DNA of 64,000 nt, from assembly GCA_026169815.1 (NCBI GenBank), contig JAPFDT010000025.1:62001-126000 (forward strand). The letters run 5' to 3'. This stretch comes from Pseudogracilibacillus sp. (lineage in GTDB: Bacteria; Bacillota; Bacilli; Bacillales; Amphibacillaceae). Below the pieces are notes generated by a model. That model did no database searches. It was not told the DNA's origin and was given only the letters and a program-made list of their open reading frames with translations. Made by a program: the position numbers and the translations under genes. This document shows positions 1 through 8,222 of this stretch, piece after piece; the stretch's first letter is position 1; every line of letters begins with the position of its first letter.

Positions 1-360
1 AGCCGTGAAGTAGGTAATATTTATACTGCATCACTTTATTTAGGGCTAATTTCTTTATTAGAAGGTAAAGAATTAAACGCAGGTGAGAGATTAGGATTAT
101 TTAGTTATGGTTCAGGTGCAGTAGGCGAGTTCTTTACTGGAGTTGTTCAAGAAAACTATCGCGATCACTTAAATGTTGATCACCATAAAGCTTTATTTGC
201 AAACCGTAAAAAATTATCTATAGAGGAATATGAAGAAGTATTTAGTGCAACACTTCCCACAGACGGGTCAACTGTAACACTTGATACGACTGATGATTCA
301 TCAGCAATTTGTTTAACAGGTATTACTGAACATATGAGACAGTACGCCAATAATAATTAA
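1..360 (+). CDS. mvaS: Hydroxymethylglutaryl-CoA synthase, C-terminal part (left-truncated by the window)
   Basis: The frame is open from base 1 to a TAA at 358-360 and gives the last 119 residues. The stretch beginning SREVGNIYTASLYLGL, followed by FSYGSGAVGEFF, is the conserved C-terminal part of bacterial HMG-CoA synthase. This enzyme condenses acetyl-CoA with acetoacetyl-CoA in the cytoplasm as the first committed step of the mevalonate route to isoprenoids. The catalytic Cys and Glu would lie upstream of the window and cannot be checked. A strong terminator follows at once, so this is the last gene of its transcript. Most Bacillus species use the MEP route instead, which makes the gene notable here. 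Family assignment is firm; presence of the rest of the pathway is unknown. Confidence 0.88.
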   Translation, partial: SREVGNIYTASLYLGLISLLEGKELNAGERLGLFSYGSGAVGEFFTGVVQENYRDHLNVDHHKALFANRKKLSIEEYEEVFSATLPTDGSTVTLDTTDDSSAICLTGITEHMRQYANNN

Positions 361-374
361 TAAAAAAGAAAAAG

Positions 375-416
375 CTGTTTTAGATTAATTATCGATCTAA
401 AACAGTTTTTGTTTTT
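375..416 (+). terminator. Rho-independent terminator of mvaS
   Basis: An 11-bp perfect stem (CTGTTTTAGAT at 375-385 with ATCTAAAACAG at 395-405) is followed by a T-rich tract, 15 bases after the mvaS stop. Confidence 0.85.
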
Positions 417-455
417 AATGAAAAGAGTAAAATTGATATGATGGAAGTGAAAAAT

Positions 456-983
456 ATGAAACGAATGTCGTTATTATTACTGAGCTTAGTGTTATTTGTT
501 TTAACAGCATGTGGTACGGCACAAATTTATTCTGATAAAGACACGAACGAATCAACAGCAGTTACACCATTAACTGAGTTAGTAGATTTAGAATATTTTA
601 GGGACAATGCGCTTGAACACATTTTAGAAGGGGAATTAAATAAAAAAGGACAAGCAGTAGGTTTTCATTATGCTAATCTGCCAACGAGAAAAGGGGAGAT
701 TATAGAAGATACAGAAACACCTGAAGACGAACAAGGAGTGTATGAAGCTCAGGTTATCGTTAGTGATGTTGAGAAAAAGTCAAATGGAGGAAAATCATCT
801 TTTTTCCCTGACCATTGGGATTCTCAAGACGTAGTCGATGCAATAAATGAAGCGTATGAAACAAAATCATTTATTTCTGGAAATACGTATGAAGGATTAA
901 CAGAAGAAGGTATTATTGTTAGAATGTACTTAGATCAATCAGAGCAAATTATTTCTGCATTTCCTGTTTATGAAGGAGATTAA
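456..983 (+). CDS. Putative lipoprotein of unknown function
   Basis: This is a 175-residue protein. The start is placed at ATG 456 because GGAAG at 443-447 is a well-spaced ribosome binding site for it, while the ATGs at 438 and 441 have none. The N-terminus (MKRMSLLLLSLVLFVLTAC) is a lipoprotein signal peptide with an LTAC lipobox and lipidated Cys19, so the mature protein should be anchored on the outer face of the membrane. The rest is hydrophilic, acidic and has no domain I recognise. The next gene starts 5 bases after the stop, so the two are probably co-transcribed. Confidence 0.75.
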   Translation: MKRMSLLLLSLVLFVLTACGTAQIYSDKDTNESTAVTPLTELVDLEYFRDNALEHILEGELNKKGQAVGFHYANLPTRKGEIIEDTETPEDEQGVYEAQVIVSDVEKKSNGGKSSFFPDHWDSQDVVDAINEAYETKSFISGNTYEGLTEEGIIVRMYLDQSEQIISAFPVYEGD

Positions 984-987
984 TAGT

Positions 988-1350
988 ATGTTTGAGATTA
1001 AAGAAGTGATGCTAAACCAAGGAAAGCATCAGCGCAAAAGATTAGTTATTGAATTCGAACTGCCAGAACAAGCAGTATTAGGCGAGTTTTTAATGACAGA
1101 TGCTTCATTATTGTCATGGAATATATTACAAGAGATGAATGATGTATTATGTGGAGAAAAAGAAGTAGTGCAAGGAAGCGGAAATCGAACGAGTTGGGTA
1201 ATACAAAAGGAAATTACGACGATTAGTGACTTGTTCACCGATATGGATGAGGATATTCCAGTGATGGAAACTTGTACGATTGAAACGAAAATCTTGTATG
1301 ACCTAGTCAAAATGTGGCAATCAAAAACACAACAATTTAATGACCTTTAA
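988..1350 (+). CDS. Conserved-looking hypothetical protein
   Basis: This 120-residue soluble acidic protein has no signal peptide or membrane segment. ATG 988 is preferred over the in-frame ATG at 970 because GGAG at 975-978 sits correctly for 988, and the 970 start would overlap the upstream lipoprotein. I do not recognise the family. Position, spacing and shared direction suggest an operon with the lipoprotein at 456. A composite repeat begins about 20 bases after the stop. Confidence 0.65.
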   Translation: MFEIKEVMLNQGKHQRKRLVIEFELPEQAVLGEFLMTDASLLSWNILQEMNDVLCGEKEVVQGSGNRTSWVIQKEITTISDLFTDMDEDIPVMETCTIETKILYDLVKMWQSKTQQFNDL

Positions 1351-1370
1351 GATTTCACATATAGGGAGTT

Positions 1371-2001
1371 GTAGACAGAAACAGCGACGTAAAAATATAT
1401 AATTTAGTTTAGTGTTAGGCATTTTGTCGCTCCGGGTCGTTTCTTTCCGTGGGCACGGCCTCAACTCCTGTAGCAACACTACCGTGTTGCTACAGGGATT
1501 TTCGGACTCGCGTTGTTCCCACAGGAGTAAACGACCCTCCGCTCCAAACTGCCGATATAAATAGAAAAGATACCGAATATATCTCTTTTCACTTTTAAAA
1601 ATCATTTGAATTAATATTATCTTTTTATTACCAAAGAAAATTAAACGTTAGTATTGTTAATTCTACAAACAAGGAAAAACAGTCACTGAAAAAGTGTTGT
1701 TAACCAATAAAACTGTAAACAGCAAATACAAAGCAGTCCGAATATATGGAGACTCCTGCGGGAAGTAAGAGCCGATGTGAGACCCTGCAAGGCGAAGCCT
1801 GAAGGCAGGCAAAGATCGTCACGTCCTGTGACAAAGCCTGCACTTGCACGTCCTGTGCTTCGCGGCTCACTGCTCTCTCGCGGAAAGCGGAATATATTCG
1901 GACTGCGATAGTTATTCTTTAATTATTGGATATAAATAAATCCTTTTTCAGCTCAGTGGATAACATAATATTTTATGTCGCAGTTTATGTTTTTTGTCTG
2001 A
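1371..2001. repeat. Composite intergenic repeat, copy 1 (modules A and B)
   Basis: This GC-richer island holds two long palindromic modules. Module A (about 1371-1610) has outer arms GGGTCGTTT / AAACGACCC and a perfect 13-bp tip hairpin (CCTGTAGCAACAC at 1467-1479, GTGTTGCTACAGG at 1484-1496). Module B (about 1681-1965) is bounded by CACTGAAAAAGTG and CCTTTTTCAGCTCAGTG and has a perfect 15-bp stem (1733-1747 with 1892-1906). The outer ends carry imperfect inverted copies of a sequence like GAAACTGCGACGTAA. The same arrangement recurs near 13.6, 33.9 and 48.7 kb. No convincing coding capacity is seen. Confidence 0.85.
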
Positions 2002-2080
2002 TAAGGTCAATGCTATGGTTAGTAGTATGAATAACGTATGATTAGATTATCAATATTTTATTCTCTAAGGAGAGAAACAA

Positions 2081-2242
2081 ATGAGTGAAAAACCGAATAA
2101 AGGATTATCTAAACTTTGTGTAACTTGCTCACAATATACACAAACTGAAAATAAAAAACGAATATTTCCTAAGTTATGTTTTGGTCATATTGCAATGATA
2201 CTTGCTTTCGTTTACATTGCATCGACACAACTTTTTTTATAA
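2081..2242 (+). CDS. Small membrane protein, 53 residues
   Basis: ATG 2081 follows an excellent AAGGAGAG ribosome binding site at 2068-2075 and the frame ends at TAA 2240-2242. The N-terminal half is polar with a Cys-x-x-Cys pair (KLCVTCSQYTQ), and residues of about 35-53 form one hydrophobic segment at the very C-terminus, the pattern of a tail-anchored protein. A terminator follows immediately. I do not recognise the family. The start signal, complete frame and terminator argue that it is real. Confidence 0.6.
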   Translation: MSEKPNKGLSKLCVTCSQYTQTENKKRIFPKLCFGHIAMILAFVYIASTQLFL

Positions 2243-2247
2243 TATTG

Positions 2248-2281
2248 CCCTATTCTTATTAGAAGGATAGGGTGTTTTTTA
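2248..2281 (+). terminator. Rho-independent terminator of the 53-residue ORF
   Basis: CCCTAT at 2248-2253 pairs with ATAGGG at 2267-2272 and is followed by a run of T. Confidence 0.75.
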
Positions 2282-2373
2282 TTTATCGGACGTCAAATAT
2301 GCTAAACTAAAGTTATCGAAAAGCGTACTATTGTAGAAAATGAATTGTTTTAAGTAAAGGAGAGATTTTTAAG

Positions 2374-3528
2374 ATGAAATTTTTTCATACGGCCGATTGG
2401 CATTTAGGGAAAATAGTTCAAGGTGTACATATGACAGAAGATCAACAATATATTTTACAACAATTTGTAAAAGCAGTAGAAGATGAAAAACCAGATGCAG
2501 TTATTATTGCGGGAGATTTATATGACCGCCCAATACCCCCAACTGAAGCTGTGCAACTATTAGATGATATTTTAAGTACGATTGTTATTGATTTGCAAAT
2601 ACCTGTAATCGCCGTAGCAGGTAACCACGACAGTCCAAGTCGTCTTCATTTTGCTAATAAATTAATGCAAGAAAAAGGATTTCATATTGTCGGTGAAGTG
2701 GAGGAAAATCCAGCACGTGTTATTTTACATGATGAACATGGTGAGGTACATGTTCATTTAGTGCCATATTGTGATCCAAGTATTATTAAACATATGTATG
2801 ACGATGAACAGATACAATCACATGATGATGCTACGAAGAAAATTATCGAACAAATTGAGAAAGAAATGGATAAAACAGCTCGCCATATATATGTCGGACA
2901 TGCTTTTGTAACACCATACGGAGAACCTGAAGATAATACAAGTGAATCGGAACGACCTCTTTCGATTGGTGGAGCTGAATACGTTCGCTCCAGTCATTTT
3001 ACATCATTTGATTATACAGCTTTAGGTCATTTACATCGTGCGCATTATGTCCAACAAGAAAATATTCGTTATTCTGGGTCACCTTTAAAGTATTCTATCT
3101 CGGAAGCAAATCATGCAAAAGGCTATTACGTCGTCGAGATGGATGAAGCTGGCTCGACTACGATTGACAAACGTTTATTAACTCCTCGTAGAGATATGCG
3201 AGAAGTGAAAGCGACGATGGCTGAGATTTTACAAATGAATAAAAATGATGATTATGTTTTTGTTACCTTATTAGATGATGTTCCAGTCTTATCTCCAATG
3301 GAAAAAATTCGTGCCATATTTCCAAATGCCATGCATGTTAAACGTGCTTTTGATGGAATGAGAAATCAAACGGAACAAAGTGAAACATCGAAACCAATGA
3401 AAGAAATGACAGATCAAGAATTATTTCGAGGTTTTTATGAAGCTGTAAAAGGCTTTGAAGCGAACGAGGAAGCTGAGCAGATTTTCACAGAAATACTAGA
3501 TGATTTATTGAAAATAGATAATGAATAA
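2374..3528 (+). CDS. sbcD: Nuclease SbcCD subunit D
   Basis: This 384-residue Mn-dependent phosphoesterase subunit of the SbcCD (Mre11/Rad50-type) complex trims hairpins and protein-blocked DNA ends. All five metallophosphoesterase motifs are visible in order: TADWHLGK near residue 6, GDLYDRP near 49, GNHDSPSR near 83, VGHAF near 174 and GHLHRAH near 218. Length matches the family. The ATG at 2374 has the ribosome binding site AAAGGAGAG. sbcC starts 18 bases downstream, the standard two-gene operon. In B. subtilis this pair follows addAB. Confidence 0.96.
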   Translation: MKFFHTADWHLGKIVQGVHMTEDQQYILQQFVKAVEDEKPDAVIIAGDLYDRPIPPTEAVQLLDDILSTIVIDLQIPVIAVAGNHDSPSRLHFANKLMQEKGFHIVGEVEENPARVILHDEHGEVHVHLVPYCDPSIIKHMYDDEQIQSHDDATKKIIEQIEKEMDKTARHIYVGHAFVTPYGEPEDNTSESERPLSIGGAEYVRSSHFTSFDYTALGHLHRAHYVQQENIRYSGSPLKYSISEANHAKGYYVVEMDEAGSTTIDKRLLTPRRDMREVKATMAEILQMNKNDDYVFVTLLDDVPVLSPMEKIRAIFPNAMHVKRAFDGMRNQTEQSETSKPMKEMTDQELFRGFYEAVKGFEANEEAEQIFTEILDDLLKIDNE

Positions 3529-3546
3529 TTAGAAAGGAGCATATGC

Positions 3547-6500
3547 ATGAAACCAATATGTCTAACAATGACAGCCTTTGGGCCATATAAGGATACGGAA
3601 ATAATTGATTTTACTAAATTAGGAGATCATCATTTATTTGTTATTTCAGGTGCAACAGGCGCAGGAAAAACAACGATTTTCGATGGGATAAGTTTTGCAT
3701 TGTATGGAAGTGCAAGTGGATCTGATAGAGAGAATATGACGATGCTTCGCAGTGATTTTGCTGATGATGATGTACATACTGCGGTTGAGTTAGTGTTTGA
3801 GTTAAGAGGAAAGACTTACCGAATTTTACGACAACTAGGTCATACAAAAAAAGGCAACAAAACACGTACTGGAGAGAAGTATGAATTATTCGAAGTCCTA
3901 GATAACGATGAATCTCCGCTCGTTGATCGACAAATGGTGTCAGAAATAAATCAGAAGTTAGAAGAAATTATCGGTTTAACGCAAGATCAGTTTAAACAAA
4001 TTGTTATGCTACCACAAGGGGAGTTTCGTAAACTACTAACATCTGAAACAGAAAATAAAGAAGCAATTTTGCGTAGGTTGTTTAAGACAGAACGATATCA
4101 ACAAATGAATCATCTATTAAAAGAACGTCGAGATGAAGTAGAACAACAATATAAACAAGAAAGTCACCAGCTCACTCAATATATAGATAGTATTTCATCA
4201 TCATTTACTCATAGAGAAGAAAGTGATTTATTCACATTACTGCAAAATGAACATTATCATGCTACTCAAGTGTCTGCAGCTCTTAGTAAAGAAGTAAGTT
4301 ATTACAAAGAAAAACTTGCTAGCGATCAGAGCCAAGTGACAAGCTCACATGAACAATTAGAAACAAAACAACAAATATTTTATACAGCTAAAAATATGAA
4401 TGAACGCTTGGATGAATTAGAAGCTAAGCAAACGGAACAAAAATTGTTGCAACAAGATCAACCTGAAATCGAGAAAAAAGAAAAAATATTAGAAGCAGCA
4501 GAACGAGCTACTCAAATTATTCCATATGAAACACAAGCAAAAACGATTAAAAAAGAGTTAACAGATATTTTAAATAGGCAAGAGGAAACGCAAAAGCGTC
4601 TCGAAAATGCTAAAGCAGAACGGGATAAAGTAGCAAAAGCATACGAAGTAGAAGAGGGTAAAACAGAAGAACGAGAAAAGTTGAAACAAGAAGTATTACG
4701 TTTACGAGAGTTTTTACCAAGAGTAAACGAAATAGATCAAACGAAACGAACATTACATGAGTTACATAATGAGATTAAACAAGAAAATAATGCATTATTA
4801 AACGTGCAACAGGCTAATGAAAAAGCAACAGAACAAATACGAGCAATCAATGAAATGTTAAAAAATGAAGATGAAATTGTTGAACAACTACAAACAGCAC
4901 GTAAAAAAAGAGAAGATTTACTTCGGCAATATAATATTGTAAAGAGCATTCTTGATATGAAACAGCAACAAGAAGAAGCAGCAACATTATCAGCACGTGC
5001 TAAACAACAATATGAAACAAGAAAAAAAGCTTATGATAAACTCGAATCTTCTTGGATAGAAAATCAAGCGGTTATGTTAGCTGCTCATTTACATGATGGT
5101 TCGCCATGTCCAGTATGCGGAAGTGAATCTCACCCAAATAAGGCAACATCACAAGAACAAATGATAACAAAAGAAACATTAGATAAAGAGAAAGGTAATT
5201 TAGATAAATATTATCAAGATTATATGGACAAAGAATCGACTTATCGTTCATTTGCCCCGCAACTAAAAGCCAAACAAAGCGAACTAGCAGAAGAAAACAT
5301 TGTAGATGAAAACTTAGAAGAACAGTTAGCAATAATAACTGAAAATGGTAAAGCGATTAAACAAGAGATTACAAGAGGCGAAAATCAAGTACAACAAATA
5401 AAAGAACAAAAAGAAGCACGACAAAATCTAGAAAAAACGTTAGAAGATCTCACTAATAAAAAAACAACATTGGAGCGAGCAGTACAACAAAAGCAAACGA
5501 CTTATACAGCAACGGAAGCAACTTTTAATGAACGAATTAGGGAAATTCCAGAATCGCTCCGAATGTTAGAGCATTTACAAGAAACGTTAGCTAGGACAGA
5601 AAAACAAGCCAACACTTTAGAAAACGCATGGAAAAAAGTACAAGAATCTTTAAGAAAAATTGAACTCACATATACAACTGAACAAACAAATGTTAAGAAC
5701 ATGCAAACTCAAGTAGATACAATAGAACAACGTTTGCAACAAGCAAATGATACCTTTCATGAAAAGATCGCCAAAAGTAAGTTTGTTGATATTACAGCTT
5801 ATGAATCGGCTAAACAGACAGAAGAAGCACAACAAACATTATGCCAAACGATTACGCAGTTTAAAGAAAAAATTACTACATTAAATAAACAAATTGCCGA
5901 ACTGTCGGAAGCACTAAAAGGAAAAGAACGAGCAGATTTAGTAGCATTAGAAAAAGATGTTCAGACTAGTCGGGAAGTATATGAAGCGGCAGTAACGCAA
6001 TTTAATCATACGGAACAGCAATGGAAACGTTTAGTAGAATTACAGGAAAAAATTGAAACATTAAGTAAACAGACTGCACAACTTGAAAAACAATTAGCGA
6101 CGATATCTGATTTATACGACGTCTTAAGAGGACAAAATAGTCGTAAAATCTCATTTGAACGCTATGTACAAATTGATTATCTAGATCAAATAACAGACGC
6201 CGCAAATGAACGATTCTATACATTATCAAACGGTCAATTTCACCTTGTTCGTAGTGAACGACAAGAAGCTTATGGAAAACAAAGTGGATTAGCAATAGAT
6301 GTTTATGACACTTACACTGGACAAACTCGTGACGTAAAAACATTATCAGGTGGAGAGAAGTTTATCGCTTCATTAAGTTTAGCATTAGGCATGTCTGATG
6401 TTATTCAACGTTTTCAAGGTAGTATCTCGATGGATACGATGTTTATTGATGAAGGGTTTGGATCATTGGATGAAGAATCACTTCACAAAGCAATTGATGC

Positions 6501-6639
6501 ATTAATTCATATACAGAAATCAGGTAGGATGATAGGGGTTATCTCACACGTTGAAGAATTAAAAACAATATTTCCTGCAATGCTATCTGTTGAAAAAACG
6601 AAAGAAGGATATAGTAAGACAAAATTTGTTATAAAATAA
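3547..6639 (+). CDS. sbcC: Nuclease SbcCD subunit C (SMC-like ATPase)
   Basis: This 1030-residue ATPase is the partner of SbcD. The N-terminal Walker A is GATGAGKTTIFDG near residue 37. Two very long Gln/Glu/Lys-rich coiled-coil arms flank a zinc hook, CPVCGS, at residue 521. The C-terminal half has the LSGGEKF signature and the Walker B stretch MFIDEGFGSLDEES. The pattern is a complete Rad50-type protein with no frame damage. The ribosome binding site AGAAAGGAGC lies just upstream of ATG 3547. ATP-driven opening and closing of the coiled coils is established for the family, not seen here. Confidence 0.96.
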   Translation: MKPICLTMTAFGPYKDTEIIDFTKLGDHHLFVISGATGAGKTTIFDGISFALYGSASGSDRENMTMLRSDFADDDVHTAVELVFELRGKTYRILRQLGHTKKGNKTRTGEKYELFEVLDNDESPLVDRQMVSEINQKLEEIIGLTQDQFKQIVMLPQGEFRKLLTSETENKEAILRRLFKTERYQQMNHLLKERRDEVEQQYKQESHQLTQYIDSISSSFTHREESDLFTLLQNEHYHATQVSAALSKEVSYYKEKLASDQSQVTSSHEQLETKQQIFYTAKNMNERLDELEAKQTEQKLLQQDQPEIEKKEKILEAAERATQIIPYETQAKTIKKELTDILNRQEETQKRLENAKAERDKVAKAYEVEEGKTEEREKLKQEVLRLREFLPRVNEIDQTKRTLHELHNEIKQENNALLNVQQANEKATEQIRAINEMLKNEDEIVEQLQTARKKREDLLRQYNIVKSILDMKQQQEEAATLSARAKQQYETRKKAYDKLESSWIENQAVMLAAHLHDGSPCPVCGSESHPNKATSQEQMITKETLDKEKGNLDKYYQDYMDKESTYRSFAPQLKAKQSELAEENIVDENLEEQLAIITENGKAIKQEITRGENQVQQIKEQKEARQNLEKTLEDLTNKKTTLERAVQQKQTTYTATEATFNERIREIPESLRMLEHLQETLARTEKQANTLENAWKKVQESLRKIELTYTTEQTNVKNMQTQVDTIEQRLQQANDTFHEKIAKSKFVDITAYESAKQTEEAQQTLCQTITQFKEKITTLNKQIAELSEALKGKERADLVALEKDVQTSREVYEAAVTQFNHTEQQWKRLVELQEKIETLSKQTAQLEKQLATISDLYDVLRGQNSRKISFERYVQIDYLDQITDAANERFYTLSNGQFHLVRSERQEAYGKQSGLAIDVYDTYTGQTRDVKTLSGGEKFIASLSLALGMSDVIQRFQGSISMDTMFIDEGFGSLDEESLHKAIDALIHIQKSGRMIGVISHVEELKTIFPAMLSVEKTKEGYSKTKFVIK

Positions 6640-6685
6640 GAAAGGAGTATCATTTATCACAAATAATAACGATAATTCTATATTA

Positions 6686-6796
6686 ATGAAAATAGCTTCT
6701 TATATCTTTGTAATACCTAGAACATGGCGCCAAAGTTTATTTTGGCTTATTATGTTTACGATGGCAATATTAGGATGGATAAAATTATTATCTTAG
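6686..6796 (+). CDS. Possible small membrane protein downstream of sbcC
   Basis: A 36-residue frame from ATG 6686 encodes one hydrophobic segment (WLIMFTMAILGWIKLL). The only good ribosome binding site (AAAGGAG at 6641-6647) lies well upstream. The same frame is open back to it, so the true start may be a rare codon such as ATC 6656, giving about 46 residues. Position suggests the last gene of the sbcDC operon. Length and start are uncertain and it may be spurious. Confidence 0.35.
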   Translation: MKIASYIFVIPRTWRQSLFWLIMFTMAILGWIKLLS

Positions 6797-6912
6797 TGTA
6801 GCTCTAGTAGTTATTCATATGGATGAATTGATAATCTATTTTAGTATCTCAATTAAGAGCTTTATGTTTGATGATCAATATTCAGAAATTGATTCATATA
6901 AGCGAACAAAAA

Positions 6913-6975
6913 GAAAAAAAGGCTGGAACAAAACATGTTTTATGTATTAAGACAGTTTTGTTTCAGCCTCTTTAA
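6913..6975 (-). terminator. Long bidirectional terminator
   Basis: AGGCTGGAACAAAAC at 6920-6934 pairs with GTTTTGTTTCAGCCT at 6955-6969, with A-rich and T-rich flanks. It ends the minus-strand dehydrogenase gene and may also stop sbcC transcripts. Confidence 0.75.
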
Positions 6976-7953
6976 TTAATCTTTCCAGACAGCTTCATTA
7001 ATTAAGCAAGATGGTTTTTCTCCACGTAAACCAGCTAATAGATTTTCACAAGCTAATTCAGACATTGCATGCTCGGTTGCATATGTTGCAGAACCGATAT
7101 GTGGTAATGTAACAACATTAGGCATATCAAGTAAAGGATTGTCTTTTTGAACAGGTTCTTGTTCAAATACATCTAATCCAGCTGCTTTAATTTCTTTTTG
7201 TTGTAATGCTTGAATTAAATCTTTTTCGACAATAGTTTTTCCACGTGAACCGTTAATAAATATTGCTGATTCTTTCATAAGCGAAAATTCACGAGCTCCT
7301 AACACTCCTTCCGTACTAGCTGTAAGTGGTGTCATTAAGACGACAAAATCAGATTCCTTTAATAAATCATCTAACTCTTTATAAGTAGCATTAAATTTCT
7401 TCTCAGCTTCTTCATTTCTTGAGCGATTATGATATAACACATTCATATGAAAGCCGTGATGAGCTCGATTTGCGATAGCTTCTCCAATACGACCTAAACC
7501 AATGATTCCGATAGTTTTATGATGAACATCTGTACCATAAAAATCACTCGTTAAATCGCCTGTCCACTGGTGAGATTTTACATAATGATCTAATTCAGGC
7601 ATGCGTCTTGCTGTCGCAATTAATAAGCCAAACATAGTATCAGCTACTGTCTCATCAAGTACTCCTGGTGTATTCGTTGCCATAATATTTCGTTTTGTAA
7701 GTGCGTCAATATTAAGGTTGTTATAGCCAACTGACACATTACTGAAAATTTCTGCATTAGGTGCTTTGTCTAATAAACTATCGTTTATTTCTAATCCATA
7801 ACCAATAATTCCGTGAGCTTCTTGTAAAGCAGCAGTAAACTCTGGGTTTTCATTTATGTCTTCTTTGTTAAATAAAGTAACATCTACTTCTTCTTCTAAT
7901 CTATTTAATACGTCATCTTCAAAACGATAGACTGAGACAACTTTCTTTTTCAT
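6976..7953 (-). CDS. D-2-hydroxyacid dehydrogenase (glyoxylate/hydroxypyruvate reductase type)
   Basis: This 325-residue NAD(P)-dependent enzyme should interconvert 2-keto acids such as glyoxylate or hydroxypyruvate with D-2-hydroxyacids. The nucleotide-binding motif GIIGLGRIGEAIA is at about residues 148-160. The catalytic triad of the family is present: Arg in INGSRG, Glu in DVFEQEP and His in LPHIGSA. The start is MKKKVVSV at 7953, with AAGGAGG just upstream. A longer frame reaching 8124 runs through a repeat element and is not believable as protein. Substrate cannot be fixed from sequence. Confidence 0.9.
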   Translation of the reverse strand: MKKKVVSVYRFEDDVLNRLEEEVDVTLFNKEDINENPEFTAALQEAHGIIGYGLEINDSLLDKAPNAEIFSNVSVGYNNLNIDALTKRNIMATNTPGVLDETVADTMFGLLIATARRMPELDHYVKSHQWTGDLTSDFYGTDVHHKTIGIIGLGRIGEAIANRAHHGFHMNVLYHNRSRNEEAEKKFNATYKELDDLLKESDFVVLMTPLTASTEGVLGAREFSLMKESAIFINGSRGKTIVEKDLIQALQQKEIKAAGLDVFEQEPVQKDNPLLDMPNVVTLPHIGSATYATEHAMSELACENLLAGLRGEKPSCLINEAVWKD

Positions 7954-7993
7954 GATAATCCTCCTTGAGTTATGACTGTGATGAAAATAAAGG

Positions 7994-8218
7994 GGTTGGG
8001 ACAAAACCATATTTTCTGTATATGAAAATCTAGAATTGAAATAAAGTGTAGGAAATATACGTAGACTCCAGCGGGAGAAAAGAGCAGGTTGATACCCTGC
8101 AAGGCGAAGCCTGAAGCGGCTCAACGCTCGCCCGCGGAAAGCGAAGTATATTTCCGAAACGATTATTTAATCAATCCATATTCATATATGATAACAGTTT
8201 TGTCCCAACCTCTTTTTA
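7994..8218. repeat. Terminator arms enclosing a module-B-like palindrome
   Basis: The outer arms GGTTGGGACAAAAC (7994-8007) and GTTTTGTCCCAACC (8197-8210) are perfect complements and match the long terminators of neighbouring genes; a T/A tract follows on the minus side of rocD. Between them lies a GC-rich palindrome with arms GGAAATATAC and GTATATTTCC and an interior (CCTGCAAGGCGAAGCCTGAAG) shared with module B of the composite repeats. It appears to serve as the rocD terminator with a repeat in its loop. Confidence 0.7.
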
Positions 8219-8222
8219 ACAA

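Noticed and set aside
1371-2001. Palindromic GC-rich units considered as a CRISPR array
   Set aside because: The units are dispersed single copies 12-20 kb apart, not short direct repeats with uniform spacers, and no cas gene is present.
7954-8124. N-terminal extension of the 2-hydroxyacid dehydrogenase to 382 residues
   Set aside because: The extra 57 codons run through the palindromic repeat; the true start at 7953 has AAGGAGG and gives the family length.
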